Below, one piece after another: positions 9,111 through 17,940 of a DNA stretch of 34,588 nucleotides (positions are counted from its first letter, which is position 1; every line of letters starts with the position of its first letter). The notes beneath the pieces are model-generated. The model was not told where the DNA came from, made no database searches, and was given only the letters and a program-made list of their open reading frames with translations. The stretch comes from Gammaproteobacteria bacterium (GTDB lineage Bacteria; Pseudomonadota; Gammaproteobacteria; DRLM01), in contig JAHFRV010000034.1 of the NCBI GenBank assembly GCA_023266095.1, positions 1 through 34,588 of the forward strand. Reading direction: 5' to 3'. The position numbers were made by a program, and so were the translations under genes.

Positions 9111-9526
9111 CCGTTGCACCTGTCCCTGGAGCGTGGCTGGCACAGTGATGTAGATCCATGCGTAGATGCGCGAGTTGATCTGTCGGTTTGACCCACGATA
9201 CTTATCGTGTCCCAATCGAGCTTTTGCGCCAGTAGGAACCGACCGCCATGAAGCACACCATAAATCGTCCTGCGGCATGCAAAGACAAATATCACGCGAT
9301 AAAATAACTGGCAAGAATTTTGAGGTATTGCTGGCGTGTTCTTTCAATGGTATTTCTGGCCGAAGTAGTTTCATGGGGTGTCACTGAAGAGCCAACTGAC
9401 GCGGCCGATGACGAACGGACGTATCACGCGCTCCACCCGATTATTATCAATGCAAATACGGGCTCGCGGTTGATTGCCATGCGCTGTTACCGCGCGGCCT
9501 CGGCGCGGCGGTCAATCGCCGGATGA
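9111..9526. other. Intergenic region with the presumed promoter of the glucan operon
   Basis: These 416 bases lie between the first gene of the minus-strand operon and the 3' end of the acetyltransferase gene. No convincing gene is seen. The best minus-strand promoter candidate is TTGCCA (9314-9309), a 17-base spacer and TATTTG (9291-9286). The -10 match is poor, so this is weak. The transcript leader would be about 170 bases. The part nearest 9527 is GC-rich and resembles the chromosomal background. Confidence 0.35.
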
Positions 9527-12205
9527 CTACAGCAGTTTGCTGATGCGTTTGACCGCGGGATCATCTGGGCTGCTGGTGGCGGTGAATCCCAGGCTAGTCA
9601 CCAAGCGCAGCATGGTCTGATTGGTGGCGAGCACCTCGCCTTCCATACGCTTCAAGCCTTTGGCGCGCGCCACGTCGATCAAGCATGTCATGAGCTTATG
9701 GCCTATCCCCTTGTGTTGCCACTGGTCCGCTATCACCAGGGCGAATTCGCAGGATTCCGCATCGGGATTGGTGGCGTAACGGGCGATGCCGAGTTCCAGC
9801 TCCTTGCCGTCTATGCTGGTGACGGCCATTAAGGCCATTTCCCTGTCGTAGTCGATTTGAGTGAAACGTGCCAGCAGGGTGGGAGTGAGTTCCTGCAGCG
9901 CCTCCATGAAGCGGAAGTATTTGGTGTCACTGGACAGTCCACACACGAAATTCTGTTCGAGTTCGGCATCTTCAGGCCGGATCGGGCGGATGGTGATGTC
10001 GGTGGCATCGGGCAGTTGCCAGAGGGTCTCGAGATGCGACGGGTAGGGGTGGATCGCCATATGTGCATACGGTTCGGCGGTGGCGGAGCGGTACGCCACG
10101 ACGACGCGCGCATCCGCGACCAAGACGCCGTTCTCGTCTAACAGGAGTGGATTGATGTCCATCTCCTTCAGCCACGGCAGTTCACATGCCATTTCGGATA
10201 CACGCAGCAGCACACTCAGCAGCGCCTCCCTGTCCACTGGCGGCATGTGGCGGAACTGGCCGAGCATTTTAGCCGCGCGGGTGCGACTGATGAGGTTGCT
10301 GGCCAGATAGCGATTGAGGGGCGGCAGCTCCACGGCGCGGTCCCCCAACACCTCGACGGCGACACCGCCCATGCCCAGGGTAATCACTGGCCCGAACACG
10401 GCATCCGTCGTCACCCCTATCATGAGTTCACGGCCGTTTGGCTTCACTATCATCGGTTCGATGGCGATGCCATCGATGCGCGCATCGGGCCGGTTGTGGT
10501 GCACGGCGGCGATGATTTCCTGATAGGCGGCGCGCACTGCCTGGGCATTGCTCAGGCTCAGCTTCACCCCGCCGGCATCGGATTTATGGGTGAGATCCGG
10601 TGAACTCACCTTCATCGCCACCGGAAATCCGAACTGCTCCGCCAAGAGCAACGCCTCGTTGGGCGTATGGGCCACGACTGTTTTGGTCACCGGGATGTGA
10701 AATGCCGCCAGCAAGGACTTGGATTCCATTTCACTTAATAGGTAACGGCGTTCAGCCAGGGCGTTCTCGATCAACAGCCGCGCGCCCTCTAGGTCGGGCC
10801 GCTCATGATGTGAAAGGGGGCCGGGTGTTTGCAGCAACATCTGCTGGTTGTGAACGTAGGCCGAGATAAAGGAAAACACCTCGACCGCCGGTTCTGGCGT
10901 GCGGAAGTTGGGGATGTGGGCGCGGGTGAAGGCGGCGCGCGCCTCGGCGACCTGCGCATCGCCCATCCAGCAGGCCAATAACGGTTTGCCCGATTGGTGG
11001 GCAATCTCGATCGCGATTTCGGCCACCTCCAGTGGTTTGGTCATGGCTTGCGGCGTGAGGATGACCAGCGCGCCGTCGACACCCGGGTCTCCCATGCAGG
11101 CGGTCAGCGCCTGGCGATAACGTTCTGCATCGGCATCACCGATGATGTCGACGGGATTGCGCTTGGACCAGGTGTAAGGCAATACCGCGTTCAGCGCCTC
11201 CAGGGTTGCGCTGGAGAGGGTGGCGAGTTCGATGCCGAGATCGGCGGCGCGGTCGGCCGCCATCACCGCCGGCCCGCCACCATTGGTGACGATGGCAAGG
11301 CGATTGCCGCGTGGGCGAAAACCGCAAGAAAGCGCCTGGGCCGCGGTGAACAATTGCGCCACCGTCATCACCCGCACCGCACCGGCGCGGCGCAAGCTGG
11401 CGTCGAAGACGTCATCCGCCACCACCATGGCATCGGTATGGGAGAGGGCGGCCTTCTTGCCCGCCTCGTGCCGGCCGACCTTGACCACGATCACCGGTTT
11501 GATGCGTGCGGCGGCGCGCAGGGCGCTCATGAAGTTACGCGCGTTACGGATGCCCTCGATGTAAAGCAGGACGGCTTCGGTGTGCCTGTCCGACACCAAA
11601 TAATCGAGAACCTCGCCGAAATCCACATCGGCTGAATCCCCCAGTGACACCACGCTGGAGAAGCCGATCTCGTTGGACTGTGCCCAGTCAAGAATGGCGG
11701 TGCACAAGGCACCGGACTGCGACACCAGGGCAAGCTTGCCCGGCAGCGCGCCGCCCTTGCTGAAGGTGGCATTGAGCCCGATGCTGGGGCGCATCAACCC
11801 CAGGCAATTGGGGCCGATCAACCGCATGCCATAGCGGCGAGACGCTTCCAGTAGCACCTGTTGCAGTGATGCGCCATGGGGGCCTATCGCAGCAAATCCC
11901 GCCGACAAAATCACGGCGGCACGTACCCCCTGTTTGCCGCAGGCCTCGATAATATCGGGAATCGTGGCGGCCGGCGTGGCAATGACGACGAGATCGATCC
12001 GCTCGCCAATTTGATCTATCGAAGCAAACGCGGGCTGTCCCTGAATTTCTGTGTGCTTTGGGTTGACCGCATAGAATTTACCCTGATAGCCGCCCATGAG
12101 CAGATTGGCGAAAATGATCCCGCCGACCGAGTCCGGGCGGTTACTGGCGCCGATCACCGCGATAGAGCGTGGAGAAAAGAGTGGACTGAGGTAGTGTTGG
12201 CTCAT
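9527..12205 (-). CDS. pat: Pat/YfiQ-type protein lysine acetyltransferase (acyl-CoA synthetase-like plus GNAT)
   Basis: This 892-residue protein has the full Pat architecture: a CoA-binding Rossmann domain (residues 5-130, SIAVIGAS), succinyl-CoA-ligase-like domains (about 130-450), an ATP-grasp domain (about 470-700, with ITLGMGGVAVE) and a C-terminal GNAT domain (about 735-892, acetyl-CoA loop QHKGIG). Pat enzymes acetylate lysines, classically the catalytic lysine of acetyl-CoA synthetase. At the position of the phosphohistidine of ADP-forming acyl-CoA synthetases it keeps His256 (SHTDAM), where E. coli YfiQ, as I recall it, has Asn. The start is ATG 12205, matching the family N terminus, with no clear ribosome site. 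It is divergent from an HDAC-like gene 96 bases away. An active ADP-forming ligase fused to GNAT is the main alternative. Confidence 0.88.
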   Translation of the reverse strand: MSQHYLSPLFSPRSIAVIGASNRPDSVGGIIFANLLMGGYQGKFYAVNPKHTEIQGQPAFASIDQIGERIDLVVIATPAATIPDIIEACGKQGVRAAVILSAGFAAIGPHGASLQQVLLEASRRYGMRLIGPNCLGLMRPSIGLNATFSKGGALPGKLALVSQSGALCTAILDWAQSNEIGFSSVVSLGDSADVDFGEVLDYLVSDRHTEAVLLYIEGIRNARNFMSALRAAARIKPVIVVKVGRHEAGKKAALSHTDAMVVADDVFDASLRRAGAVRVMTVAQLFTAAQALSCGFRPRGNRLAIVTNGGGPAVMAADRAADLGIELATLSSATLEALNAVLPYTWSKRNPVDIIGDADAERYRQALTACMGDPGVDGALVILTPQAMTKPLEVAEIAIEIAHQSGKPLLACWMGDAQVAEARAAFTRAHIPNFRTPEPAVEVFSFISAYVHNQQMLLQTPGPLSHHERPDLEGARLLIENALAERRYLLSEMESKSLLAAFHIPVTKTVVAHTPNEALLLAEQFGFPVAMKVSSPDLTHKSDAGGVKLSLSNAQAVRAAYQEIIAAVHHNRPDARIDGIAIEPMIVKPNGRELMIGVTTDAVFGPVITLGMGGVAVEVLGDRAVELPPLNRYLASNLISRTRAAKMLGQFRHMPPVDREALLSVLLRVSEMACELPWLKEMDINPLLLDENGVLVADARVVVAYRSATAEPYAHMAIHPYPSHLETLWQLPDATDITIRPIRPEDAELEQNFVCGLSSDTKYFRFMEALQELTPTLLARFTQIDYDREMALMAVTSIDGKELELGIARYATNPDAESCEFALVIADQWQHKGIGHKLMTCLIDVARAKGLKRMEGEVLATNQTMLRLVTSLGFTATSSPDDPAVKRISKLL

Positions 12206-12301
12206 GGCTGGTTTTGCTTAGCGATTACCGTTACATTTCACTTTATCACTCATCCTGACCAACCCAGCGCAGTTGCGTGACTTTATTTTTGGGGAAACGC
12301 C
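12206..12301. promoter_or_regulatory. Shared divergent promoter region of the acetyltransferase and deacetylase genes
   Basis: These 96 bases separate two divergent start codons and must hold both promoters. The part next to the deacetylase has an AT-rich run and GGGGA placed six to seven bases before its GTG. I find no convincing -35/-10 pair on either strand. Confidence 0.4.
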
Positions 12302-13225
12302 GTGCGAACCGCTTTCATCAGCCACCCCGCTTGTCGCAAACATGACATGGGTAGTTTCCATCCGGAAAGCCCGGCGCGGCTAGTAGCCATCGAAGATCAG
12401 CTGATTGCTAGCGGTCAATATGATCTCCTGCAGCACCACGAGGCGCCGCGCGCCAGCCGTGAGCAACTGGCGCGGGTGCATCGCCAACACTATCTCGACA
12501 AAATAGCCGCGGTCTCTCCCCGTGAGGGACTGGCCTACCTCGATCCCGATACGGCGATGAACCCGTTCACCCTGGAGGCGGCGTTGCGCGCCGCCGGGGC
12601 AGCGGTGCTGGCCACCGATTTAGTCATCAACGGCAAGGCTGAAAATGCCTTCTGTAACATCCGTCCGCCGGGGCACCATGCCACCCGTGATCACGCCATG
12701 GGCTTTTGCATCTTCAACAATGTGGCGGTGGGTGTGGCGCATGCCTTGGATGCGCATGGTTTGGAGCGAGTGGCCATCGCCGATTTCGACGTGCATCACG
12801 GCAATGGCACGGAGGATATTTTCGCCAGCGATCCCCGGGTGATGTTGTGTTCCACCTTCCAGCATCCGTTCTATCCCCATTGCGGCGCGGACAGCGGCGG
12901 TGACCGCATCATCAACGTGCCGCTGCCCGCCGGCACGGACGGCACAGGTTTTCAGGCCGCGGTACGGCAACGCTGGTTACCCGCGCTGGACGCATTCCGG
13001 CCGCAAATGCTGTTCATCTCCGCCGGTTTCGACGCCCATCTCGAAGACGATCTGGCGGGTTTGGCCTTGGTCGAAGCGGATTACGATTGGGTGACCCGGC
13101 AACTCAAGGCCGTGGCGCAGAGATGGGGGGAAGGCCGCATGGTGTCGGTGCTGGAGGGTGGCTACGCCCTCGGGGCCTTGGCGCGGAGCGCCGTGGCGCA
13201 TATCAAAGCGCTGAGCGGTTTGTGA
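12302..13225 (+). CDS. HDAC-family (class II-like) deacetylase
   Basis: This zinc-dependent deacetylase has 307 residues. The charge-relay pair is HH at 125-126 (RPPGHHAT). The zinc ligands are Asp163 and His165 in DFDVHHGNG and Asp244 in AGFDAH. The transition-state tyrosine is Tyr288 in EGGYAL. The family includes acetylpolyamine amidohydrolases and AcuC, so substrates may be acetyl-lysine in proteins or small acetylated amines. The start is GTG 12302, preceded by a GGGGA ribosome site; it yields the expected family N terminus (MRTAFISHP). Its divergence from a Pat-type acetyltransferase recalls the acetyltransferase/deacetylase pairing of Bacillus acuA and acuC, which favours a protein-deacetylase role; this is inference. 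Confidence 0.9.
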   Translation: MRTAFISHPACRKHDMGSFHPESPARLVAIEDQLIASGQYDLLQHHEAPRASREQLARVHRQHYLDKIAAVSPREGLAYLDPDTAMNPFTLEAALRAAGAAVLATDLVINGKAENAFCNIRPPGHHATRDHAMGFCIFNNVAVGVAHALDAHGLERVAIADFDVHHGNGTEDIFASDPRVMLCSTFQHPFYPHCGADSGGDRIINVPLPAGTDGTGFQAAVRQRWLPALDAFRPQMLFISAGFDAHLEDDLAGLALVEADYDWVTRQLKAVAQRWGEGRMVSVLEGGYALGALARSAVAHIKALSGL

Positions 13226-13545
13226 ATAACGCAACTTCCACCGCACCGGTCGCGGCGGCATATCGATGCGCGACGTTCATCACCTGCCAGACCTTCGTCA
13301 AATCGACGATGCCACGAATAAACTTGGTAAGCATCTCTCTTCGGCTGCGTTTAGATCTTCGTGACCAAGCGCGCCTACCCGCGCAGGGCGGGGTTGAGCA
13401 ATGCATCTGACGCAGAGCATCACCCGCTTGTAAGGTGATTTACCTGGGCAATGCCGGCGAATCACTCAAGAGCGTGATTCGCACATCGCCGCGGCACTTT
13501 CTGAAGTAAAATACCCGTTTTGATTAATAAGGCCCATCCCTTCTC
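13226..13545. other. Intergenic region upstream of truA
   Basis: These 320 bases hold no convincing gene; the short frames on both strands have no recognisable homology. Near its right end are two successive hairpins (listed separately) and TAAAAT (13507-13512), a possible -10 box for truA without a good -35. Confidence 0.4.
13419..13482. repeat. Two tandem hairpins sharing an ATCAC/GTGAT stem
   Basis: ATCACC (13419-13424) pairs with GGTGAT (13434-13439) over a nine-base loop. GCGAATCAC (13457-13465) pairs perfectly with GTGATTCGC (13474-13482) over an eight-base loop. No T-run follows, so this is not a classical terminator. It could be a protein-binding site, an mRNA structure in the truA leader or a decayed palindromic repeat. 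Confidence 0.6.
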
Positions 13546-14328
13546 ATGCGCATCGCTTTGGGTATCGAATACGACGGCAGCGATTTTGCCGGCTGGCAGT
13601 TACAGGACGGCGAGGTGCGCACGGTGCAGGGCAACGTGGAGCAGGCCTTGTCGAAGGTGGCGGATCATTCGGTGCGGGTGGTCTGCGCCGGACGCACCGA
13701 CGCGGGTGTGCATGCTACCGCGCAGGTCGTGCATTTCGACAGCGCATCTGAACGCACTGCGCGCGCCTGGATATACGGCGCCAACGCCAATCTGCCCAAG
13801 AGCATTAGCGTGCAGTGGGCGCGGGTGGTCGATGACGACTTCCACGCGAGGTTTTCCGCGGTGCGGCGCCGTTATCGTTACGTGATTCTCAATCGCGAAG
13901 TGCGCCCGACCTTTCTCGCCTGGCGGGTGGCGTGGGAGTACCGGCCGCTCGATGAGGCGCTGATGCAACGGGCGGCGGCTTATCTGCGGGGCGAGCATGA
14001 TTTCTCCGCTTACCGCACACTGGCCTGTCAGGCCAAAAGCCCGGTACGCACCCTCTACGAGCTCACTGTCAGCCGTGACCGCGATATGGTGTTCTTGGAT
14101 CTGGAGGCCAACGCCTTTCTGCATCACATGGTGCGCAATATCGCCGGGGTATTGCTGGACATCGGCGCCGGCAGACATCCGCCGGTTTGGGCGCGCGAGG
14201 TGTTGGAGACCCGCGATCGCACTCTGGGCGGGATCACCGCGCCGCCCCATGGTTTGTACCTTGCCGGGGTGACCTATCCCGCGCACTTCGGCCTGCCGCC
14301 GCTTTCCCCGTCCGGGGTGGTCTGGTAA
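13546..14328 (+). CDS. truA: tRNA pseudouridine(38-40) synthase
   Basis: TruA isomerises uridines 38-40 in the anticodon arm of many tRNAs. The protein has 260 residues, close to the usual size. The catalytic aspartate is Asp52 in AGRTDAGVHA, and the family start MRIALGIEYDGSDFAGWQ is intact. Later conserved elements include RRYRY and the C-terminal MVRNIAG. The ribosome site before ATG 13546 is weak. trpF follows after 33 bases, the usual order in gammaproteobacteria. The customary upstream partners (asd, fimV) are missing from the preceding region, where an HDAC-like gene lies instead. Confidence 0.97.
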   Translation: MRIALGIEYDGSDFAGWQLQDGEVRTVQGNVEQALSKVADHSVRVVCAGRTDAGVHATAQVVHFDSASERTARAWIYGANANLPKSISVQWARVVDDDFHARFSAVRRRYRYVILNREVRPTFLAWRVAWEYRPLDEALMQRAAAYLRGEHDFSAYRTLACQAKSPVRTLYELTVSRDRDMVFLDLEANAFLHHMVRNIAGVLLDIGAGRHPPVWAREVLETRDRTLGGITAPPHGLYLAGVTYPAHFGLPPLSPSGVVW

Positions 14329-14361
14329 CCTGTGGGCCTTTCGCCCCTTGTCACTGAGTTT

Positions 14362-14988
14362 ATGCGCACGCGTGTGAAAATCTGCGGTATCACCCGGGCG
14401 GAAGACGGCTTGGCCGCGGCGCGTGCGGGGGCGGATGCCATCGGTCTGGTGTTTTACGTCAAAAGTCCGCGGGCGGTGAGCATCGGGCAGGCGCGGGCCA
14501 TCGTGCGGGAGTTACCGCCCTTCGTCACCACCGTCGGCCTGTTCGTGGACGCCGCGCCGGAGGATATCCGCCAGGTGTTGCAGGCCGTGCCGTTAGATTT
14601 GTTGCAATTTCACGGCAACGAGTCTCCTGAGCAGTGTCGGATTCACGGCCGGTCTTATCTCAAGGCCTTGCGCATGCGCGAGGGTATGGATGTGGCGGCC
14701 ATGGCCCGGTCTTATGATGATGCGGCGGGGCTGCTGGTGGACACCTATGTGGACGGCGTGCCGGGCGGCACGGGGCGGTCATTTGATTGGTCGCGGCTGC
14801 CGGCGCGTCTGGCGCGGCCGCTGATCTTGGCCGGCGGCCTCAATCCCGACAACGTCGCCGCCGCCGTGGCGCAGGTGCGGCCCTGGGCGGTGGATGTGAG
14901 CGGCGGCGTGGAGGCGGCGCCCGGTTTGAAGGACGCCGCCAAGATCGCGGCTTTTATACGAGGTGTGAAGAGTGTCGAAACTGATTAA
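14362..14988 (+). CDS. trpF: Phosphoribosylanthranilate isomerase
   Basis: TrpF converts phosphoribosylanthranilate to the carboxyphenylamino-deoxyribulose phosphate in tryptophan synthesis. The protein has 208 residues. Cys8 in VKICGIT is the catalytic cysteine, and the motif LLVDTYVDG carries the general acid aspartate; QFHGNE and the phosphate-binding VDVSGGVE are intact. I chose ATG 14362 because the family starts directly at [11 protein letters not shown]; an upstream GTG at 14332 would add ten unconserved residues. The 3' end overlaps trpB by 17 bases, implying translational coupling. Confidence 0.96.
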   Translation: MRTRVKICGITRAEDGLAAARAGADAIGLVFYVKSPRAVSIGQARAIVRELPPFVTTVGLFVDAAPEDIRQVLQAVPLDLLQFHGNESPEQCRIHGRSYLKALRMREGMDVAAMARSYDDAAGLLVDTYVDGVPGGTGRSFDWSRLPARLARPLILAGGLNPDNVAAAVAQVRPWAVDVSGGVEAAPGLKDAAKIAAFIRGVKSVETD

Positions 14989-16177
14989 CAGCCTGCCCGA
15001 CGCCAACGGCCATTTTGGTCGGTACGGCGGACGTTTCGTGGCGGAGACCTTGATGGAGCCGCTGGAAGAGCTGCGGCTGGCCTATGAAAAATACCGCAAC
15101 GACCCGGCGTTTCTCGCCGAGTTCGACGCCGATCTCAGCCACTATGTCGGACGACCCTCGCCGCTGTATTTCGCCGAGCGTTGGAGCCGCGAATTGGGCG
15201 GCGCCAAGATTTATCTCAAGCGCGAAGATCTGAATCACACCGGCGCGCACAAGATCAACAACACCATCGGTCAGGCCCTGCTCGCGAAGCGCATGGGCAA
15301 GACCCGCATCATCGCCGAGACCGGCGCCGGTCAACACGGCGTGGCCTCCGCCACGGTGGCGGCGCGACTGGGTCTGGAATGCGTGGTGTACATGGGCGCC
15401 GAGGACGTGCAGCGCCAGGCCGCCAATGTGTTTCGCATGAAGCTGCTCGGCGCGCGCGTGGTGCCGGTGACCTCGGGCTCGAAGACCCTCAAAGACGCGC
15501 TGAATGAAGCGATGCGCGATTGGGTGACCAATGTCGACAACACTTTTTACATCATCGGCACCGTGGCCGGACCCCATCCCTATCCGGCCATGGTGCGCGA
15601 TTTCCAATCCATCATCGGCCGCGAAGCGCGTGCGCAAATCATGCAAGCCGAAGGCAGACTGCCTAACACGCTGGTCGCCTGCGTTGGCGGCGGTTCCAAC
15701 GCCATCGGTCTGTTCTATCCCTTCCTCGATGATGAAGGCGTCGCCATGGTGGGTGTCGAAGGCGGCGGCGACGGCATCGCCAGCGGTCGCCACGCCGCGC
15801 CGCTCAGCGCCGGCCGGCCCGGTGTGCTGCACGGCAACCGCACCTATTTAATGGAAGACGCCGACGGGCAAATCATCGAGACCCATTCGATCTCCGCCGG
15901 CCTCGATTATCCCGGCGTCGGTCCCGAACACGCGTGGCTCAAGGACAGCGGCCGCGCCCAATACGTCGCCATCACCGACGACGAGGCCCTGGCCGCGTTT
16001 CATGCGTTGACCCGCATCGAAGGCATCATACCCGCGCTGGAGTCCAGCCATGCCTTGGCGCAGGCCGCCAAGCTGGCACCCACGATGAAAAAAGACCAGA
16101 TCATCCTGGTTAATCTCTCCGGCCGCGGCGACAAAGACATCCACACCGTGGCGGCGCGGGAGGGCATCACCCTATGA
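14972..16177 (+). CDS. trpB: Tryptophan synthase beta chain
   Basis: TrpB condenses indole with serine using pyridoxal phosphate. The protein has 401 residues, the normal length. Lys94 in the motif HTGAHKINN forms the Schiff base; the phosphate loop is GGGSNAIG, and the catalytic ETGAGQHG is present. The start is GTG 14972, with GAGG eight bases upstream, giving [16 protein letters not shown]. It lies within the end of trpF and its own stop overlaps trpA as ATGA, so trpF, trpB and trpA form one coupled unit. Confidence 0.98.
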   Translation: MSKLINSLPDANGHFGRYGGRFVAETLMEPLEELRLAYEKYRNDPAFLAEFDADLSHYVGRPSPLYFAERWSRELGGAKIYLKREDLNHTGAHKINNTIGQALLAKRMGKTRIIAETGAGQHGVASATVAARLGLECVVYMGAEDVQRQAANVFRMKLLGARVVPVTSGSKTLKDALNEAMRDWVTNVDNTFYIIGTVAGPHPYPAMVRDFQSIIGREARAQIMQAEGRLPNTLVACVGGGSNAIGLFYPFLDDEGVAMVGVEGGGDGIASGRHAAPLSAGRPGVLHGNRTYLMEDADGQIIETHSISAGLDYPGVGPEHAWLKDSGRAQYVAITDDEALAAFHALTRIEGIIPALESSHALAQAAKLAPTMKKDQIILVNLSGRGDKDIHTVAAREGITL

Positions 16178-16983
16178 GCCGCATCGCCGCTTGTTTTGCC
16201 CGCCTGCGCGCCGACGGACGCAAGGCGCTGATCCCGTATGTCACCGCCGGTGATCCCAATCCCGCGGTCACCGTGCCGCTGATGCACGCACTGGTGGAGG
16301 CGGGGGCCGACATCATCGAACTCGGCGTGCCGTTTTCCGATCCCATGGCCGACGGCCCGGTGATCCAGCAGGCCTGCGAGCGGGCGTTGCTGCATCACAC
16401 CAGTCTGCGTCATGTGCTGGAGATGGTGCGCGCGTTCCGCGCCGACGATGACACCACCCCGGTGGTGCTGATGGGTTACCTCAATCCCGTCGAAGTGATG
16501 GGCTACCCAACCTTCGCCCGCGCCGCGGCGGCGGCGGGGGTGGACGGCGTGCTCACTGTGGATCTGCCGCCGGAAGAAGGCAGTGAATTGGTGAGTCAGT
16601 TGCGCGGCCACGGGCTCGACCCCATCTTTTTGCTGGCGCCCAACTCCACCGCCGAGCGGGTGAAAAAGATCTGCGCTGCCGCCAGCGGTTTTGTTTATTA
16701 CGTATCGTTGAAGGGCGTTACCGGCGCCGCCACCCTCGACACCGAGGCGGTGGCGCGCAAGCTGCGCGAGATCCGCGCCGTCACCGAGCTGCCCATCGGC
16801 GTGGGCTTCGGCATCCGCGACGGCGATTCCGCGGCGCGGGTGGCGGCGGTGGCCGACGCCGTGGTGGTGGGCAGCGCGCTGGTGAGCGAGATTGGCGCCT
16901 TGGCCGCGACGCCTGATAAGATTCCGGCGCAAGGCGCGGCGGTGATCGCCGAGATGCGCCGGTCGATGGATGAAAAGAAGTAG
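16174..16983 (+). CDS. trpA: Tryptophan synthase alpha chain
   Basis: TrpA cleaves indole-3-glycerol phosphate and channels indole to TrpB. The protein has 269 residues with a TIM-barrel sequence. The catalytic Glu lies in [11 protein letters not shown] and the Asp in [10 protein letters not shown]; the phosphate-binding segments GVTGAA and VGFGI are intact. The ATG overlaps the trpB stop by four bases. A short gap of 51 bases to accD contains a weak A/T-rich hairpin (CAAAAA/TTTTTG near 17003-17019) that may attenuate readthrough but is not a strong terminator. Confidence 0.97.
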   Translation: MSRIAACFARLRADGRKALIPYVTAGDPNPAVTVPLMHALVEAGADIIELGVPFSDPMADGPVIQQACERALLHHTSLRHVLEMVRAFRADDDTTPVVLMGYLNPVEVMGYPTFARAAAAAGVDGVLTVDLPPEEGSELVSQLRGHGLDPIFLLAPNSTAERVKKICAAASGFVYYVSLKGVTGAATLDTEAVARKLREIRAVTELPIGVGFGIRDGDSAARVAAVADAVVVGSALVSEIGALAATPDKIPAQGAAVIAEMRRSMDEKK

Positions 16984-17034
16984 CAAGCAGCAAGTAATCA
17001 AAAAAGGGTTTTTGCTACTCGGGGTTTAAAAGAT

Positions 17035-17895
17035 ATGACGTGGTTTGAAAAACTCCTGCCTTCCAAGATCCGCACCGAAGGCAAGACTAAAAAATCCATA
17101 CCGGAAGGCTTGTGGACCAAGTGCGAGGCCTGCAGCGCGGTGCTCTACCGTTCCGAGCTGGAACGCAGTCTGGACGTTTGCCCGAAATGCGGCCATCACA
17201 TGCGCATCGGTGCGCGGCGGCGCCTCGATACCTTCCTCGACCCGGAGCCGCGGGTGGAGATCGGCGCCGACATCGAGCCCAACGACGTGCTGAAATTCCG
17301 CGACAGTAAAAAATACCGCGACCGGATCATCCTCGCGCAAAAGACCACCGGCGAGAAAGACGCCTTGATCGTGATGCACGGCAAACTCAAAAACATGCCG
17401 GTGGTCGCGGCGGCCTTCGAGTTCGGTTACATGGGCGGCTCGATGGGTGCGGTGGTCGGCGAGCGTTTCGTGCGCGGAGTCGATCTCTGTTTCGAAAAAC
17501 GCATGCCCATGGTGTGTTTCTCCGCCAGCGGCGGCGCGCGCATGCAAGAGGCCTTGTTCTCGCTGATGCAAATGGCCAAGACCAGCGCCGCCCTCGCCAA
17601 GCTCAGCAAAAAAGGTATCCCTTTCGTTTCCGTGCTCACCGATCCCACCATGGGCGGTGTCTCGGCGAGCCTGGCCATGCTGGGCGATATCAATATCGGC
17701 GAACCCAACGCCCTGATCGGTTTCGCCGGGCCGCGGGTGATCGAGCAAACCGTGCGCGAGACCTTGCCCGAGGGTTTTCAGCGCAGCGAATTTTTATTGC
17801 AACACGGGGCGATCGACATGATCGTCGACCGCCGTGAGATGCGCGACCGGATCGCCAGCATGTTGTCGCTGTTGACCCATCAAGCCCCGCCGTGA
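17035..17895 (+). CDS. accD: Acetyl-CoA carboxylase carboxyltransferase subunit beta
   Basis: AccD with AccA transfers carboxyl from carboxybiotin to acetyl-CoA, giving malonyl-CoA for fatty acid synthesis. The protein has 286 residues. The N-terminal zinc ribbon is complete (Cys30, Cys33, Cys49, Cys52). The crotonase-like carboxyltransferase core follows, with [10 protein letters not shown] and [10 protein letters not shown]. It sits between trpA and folC, the standard gammaproteobacterial arrangement. The intergenic segment after it forms alternative hairpins that include the stop codon (see 17886-17930). Confidence 0.98.
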   Translation: MTWFEKLLPSKIRTEGKTKKSIPEGLWTKCEACSAVLYRSELERSLDVCPKCGHHMRIGARRRLDTFLDPEPRVEIGADIEPNDVLKFRDSKKYRDRIILAQKTTGEKDALIVMHGKLKNMPVVAAAFEFGYMGGSMGAVVGERFVRGVDLCFEKRMPMVCFSASGGARMQEALFSLMQMAKTSAALAKLSKKGIPFVSVLTDPTMGGVSASLAMLGDINIGEPNALIGFAGPRVIEQTVRETLPEGFQRSEFLLQHGAIDMIVDRREMRDRIASMLSLLTHQAPP

Positions 17896-17930
17896 CCGCG
17901 GCGTGAGGCGCGCCCGTGAAACACGGCGGG
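17886..17930. repeat. Inverted repeat across the accD stop codon
   Basis: CCCGCCGTG (17886-17894) is perfectly complementary to CACGGCGGG (17922-17930). The right arm can instead pair locally, CCGTG (17914-17918) with CACGG (17922-17926) over AAA. The two structures are mutually exclusive, and a ribosome finishing accD would block the longer one. No T-run follows. Confidence 0.5.
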
Positions 17931-17940
17931 TAATAATCTT

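Noticed and set aside
9111-9374. N-terminal extension of the operon's first membrane protein to ATG 9374.
   Set aside because: No ribosome site at 9374, and the extra 88 residues look unlike coding sequence; ATG 9110 has AGGTG at proper spacing.
13203-13406. A 67-codon minus-strand frame after the deacetylase gene.
   Set aside because: It overlaps the end of the deacetylase gene, has no recognisable domain and no good ribosome site.
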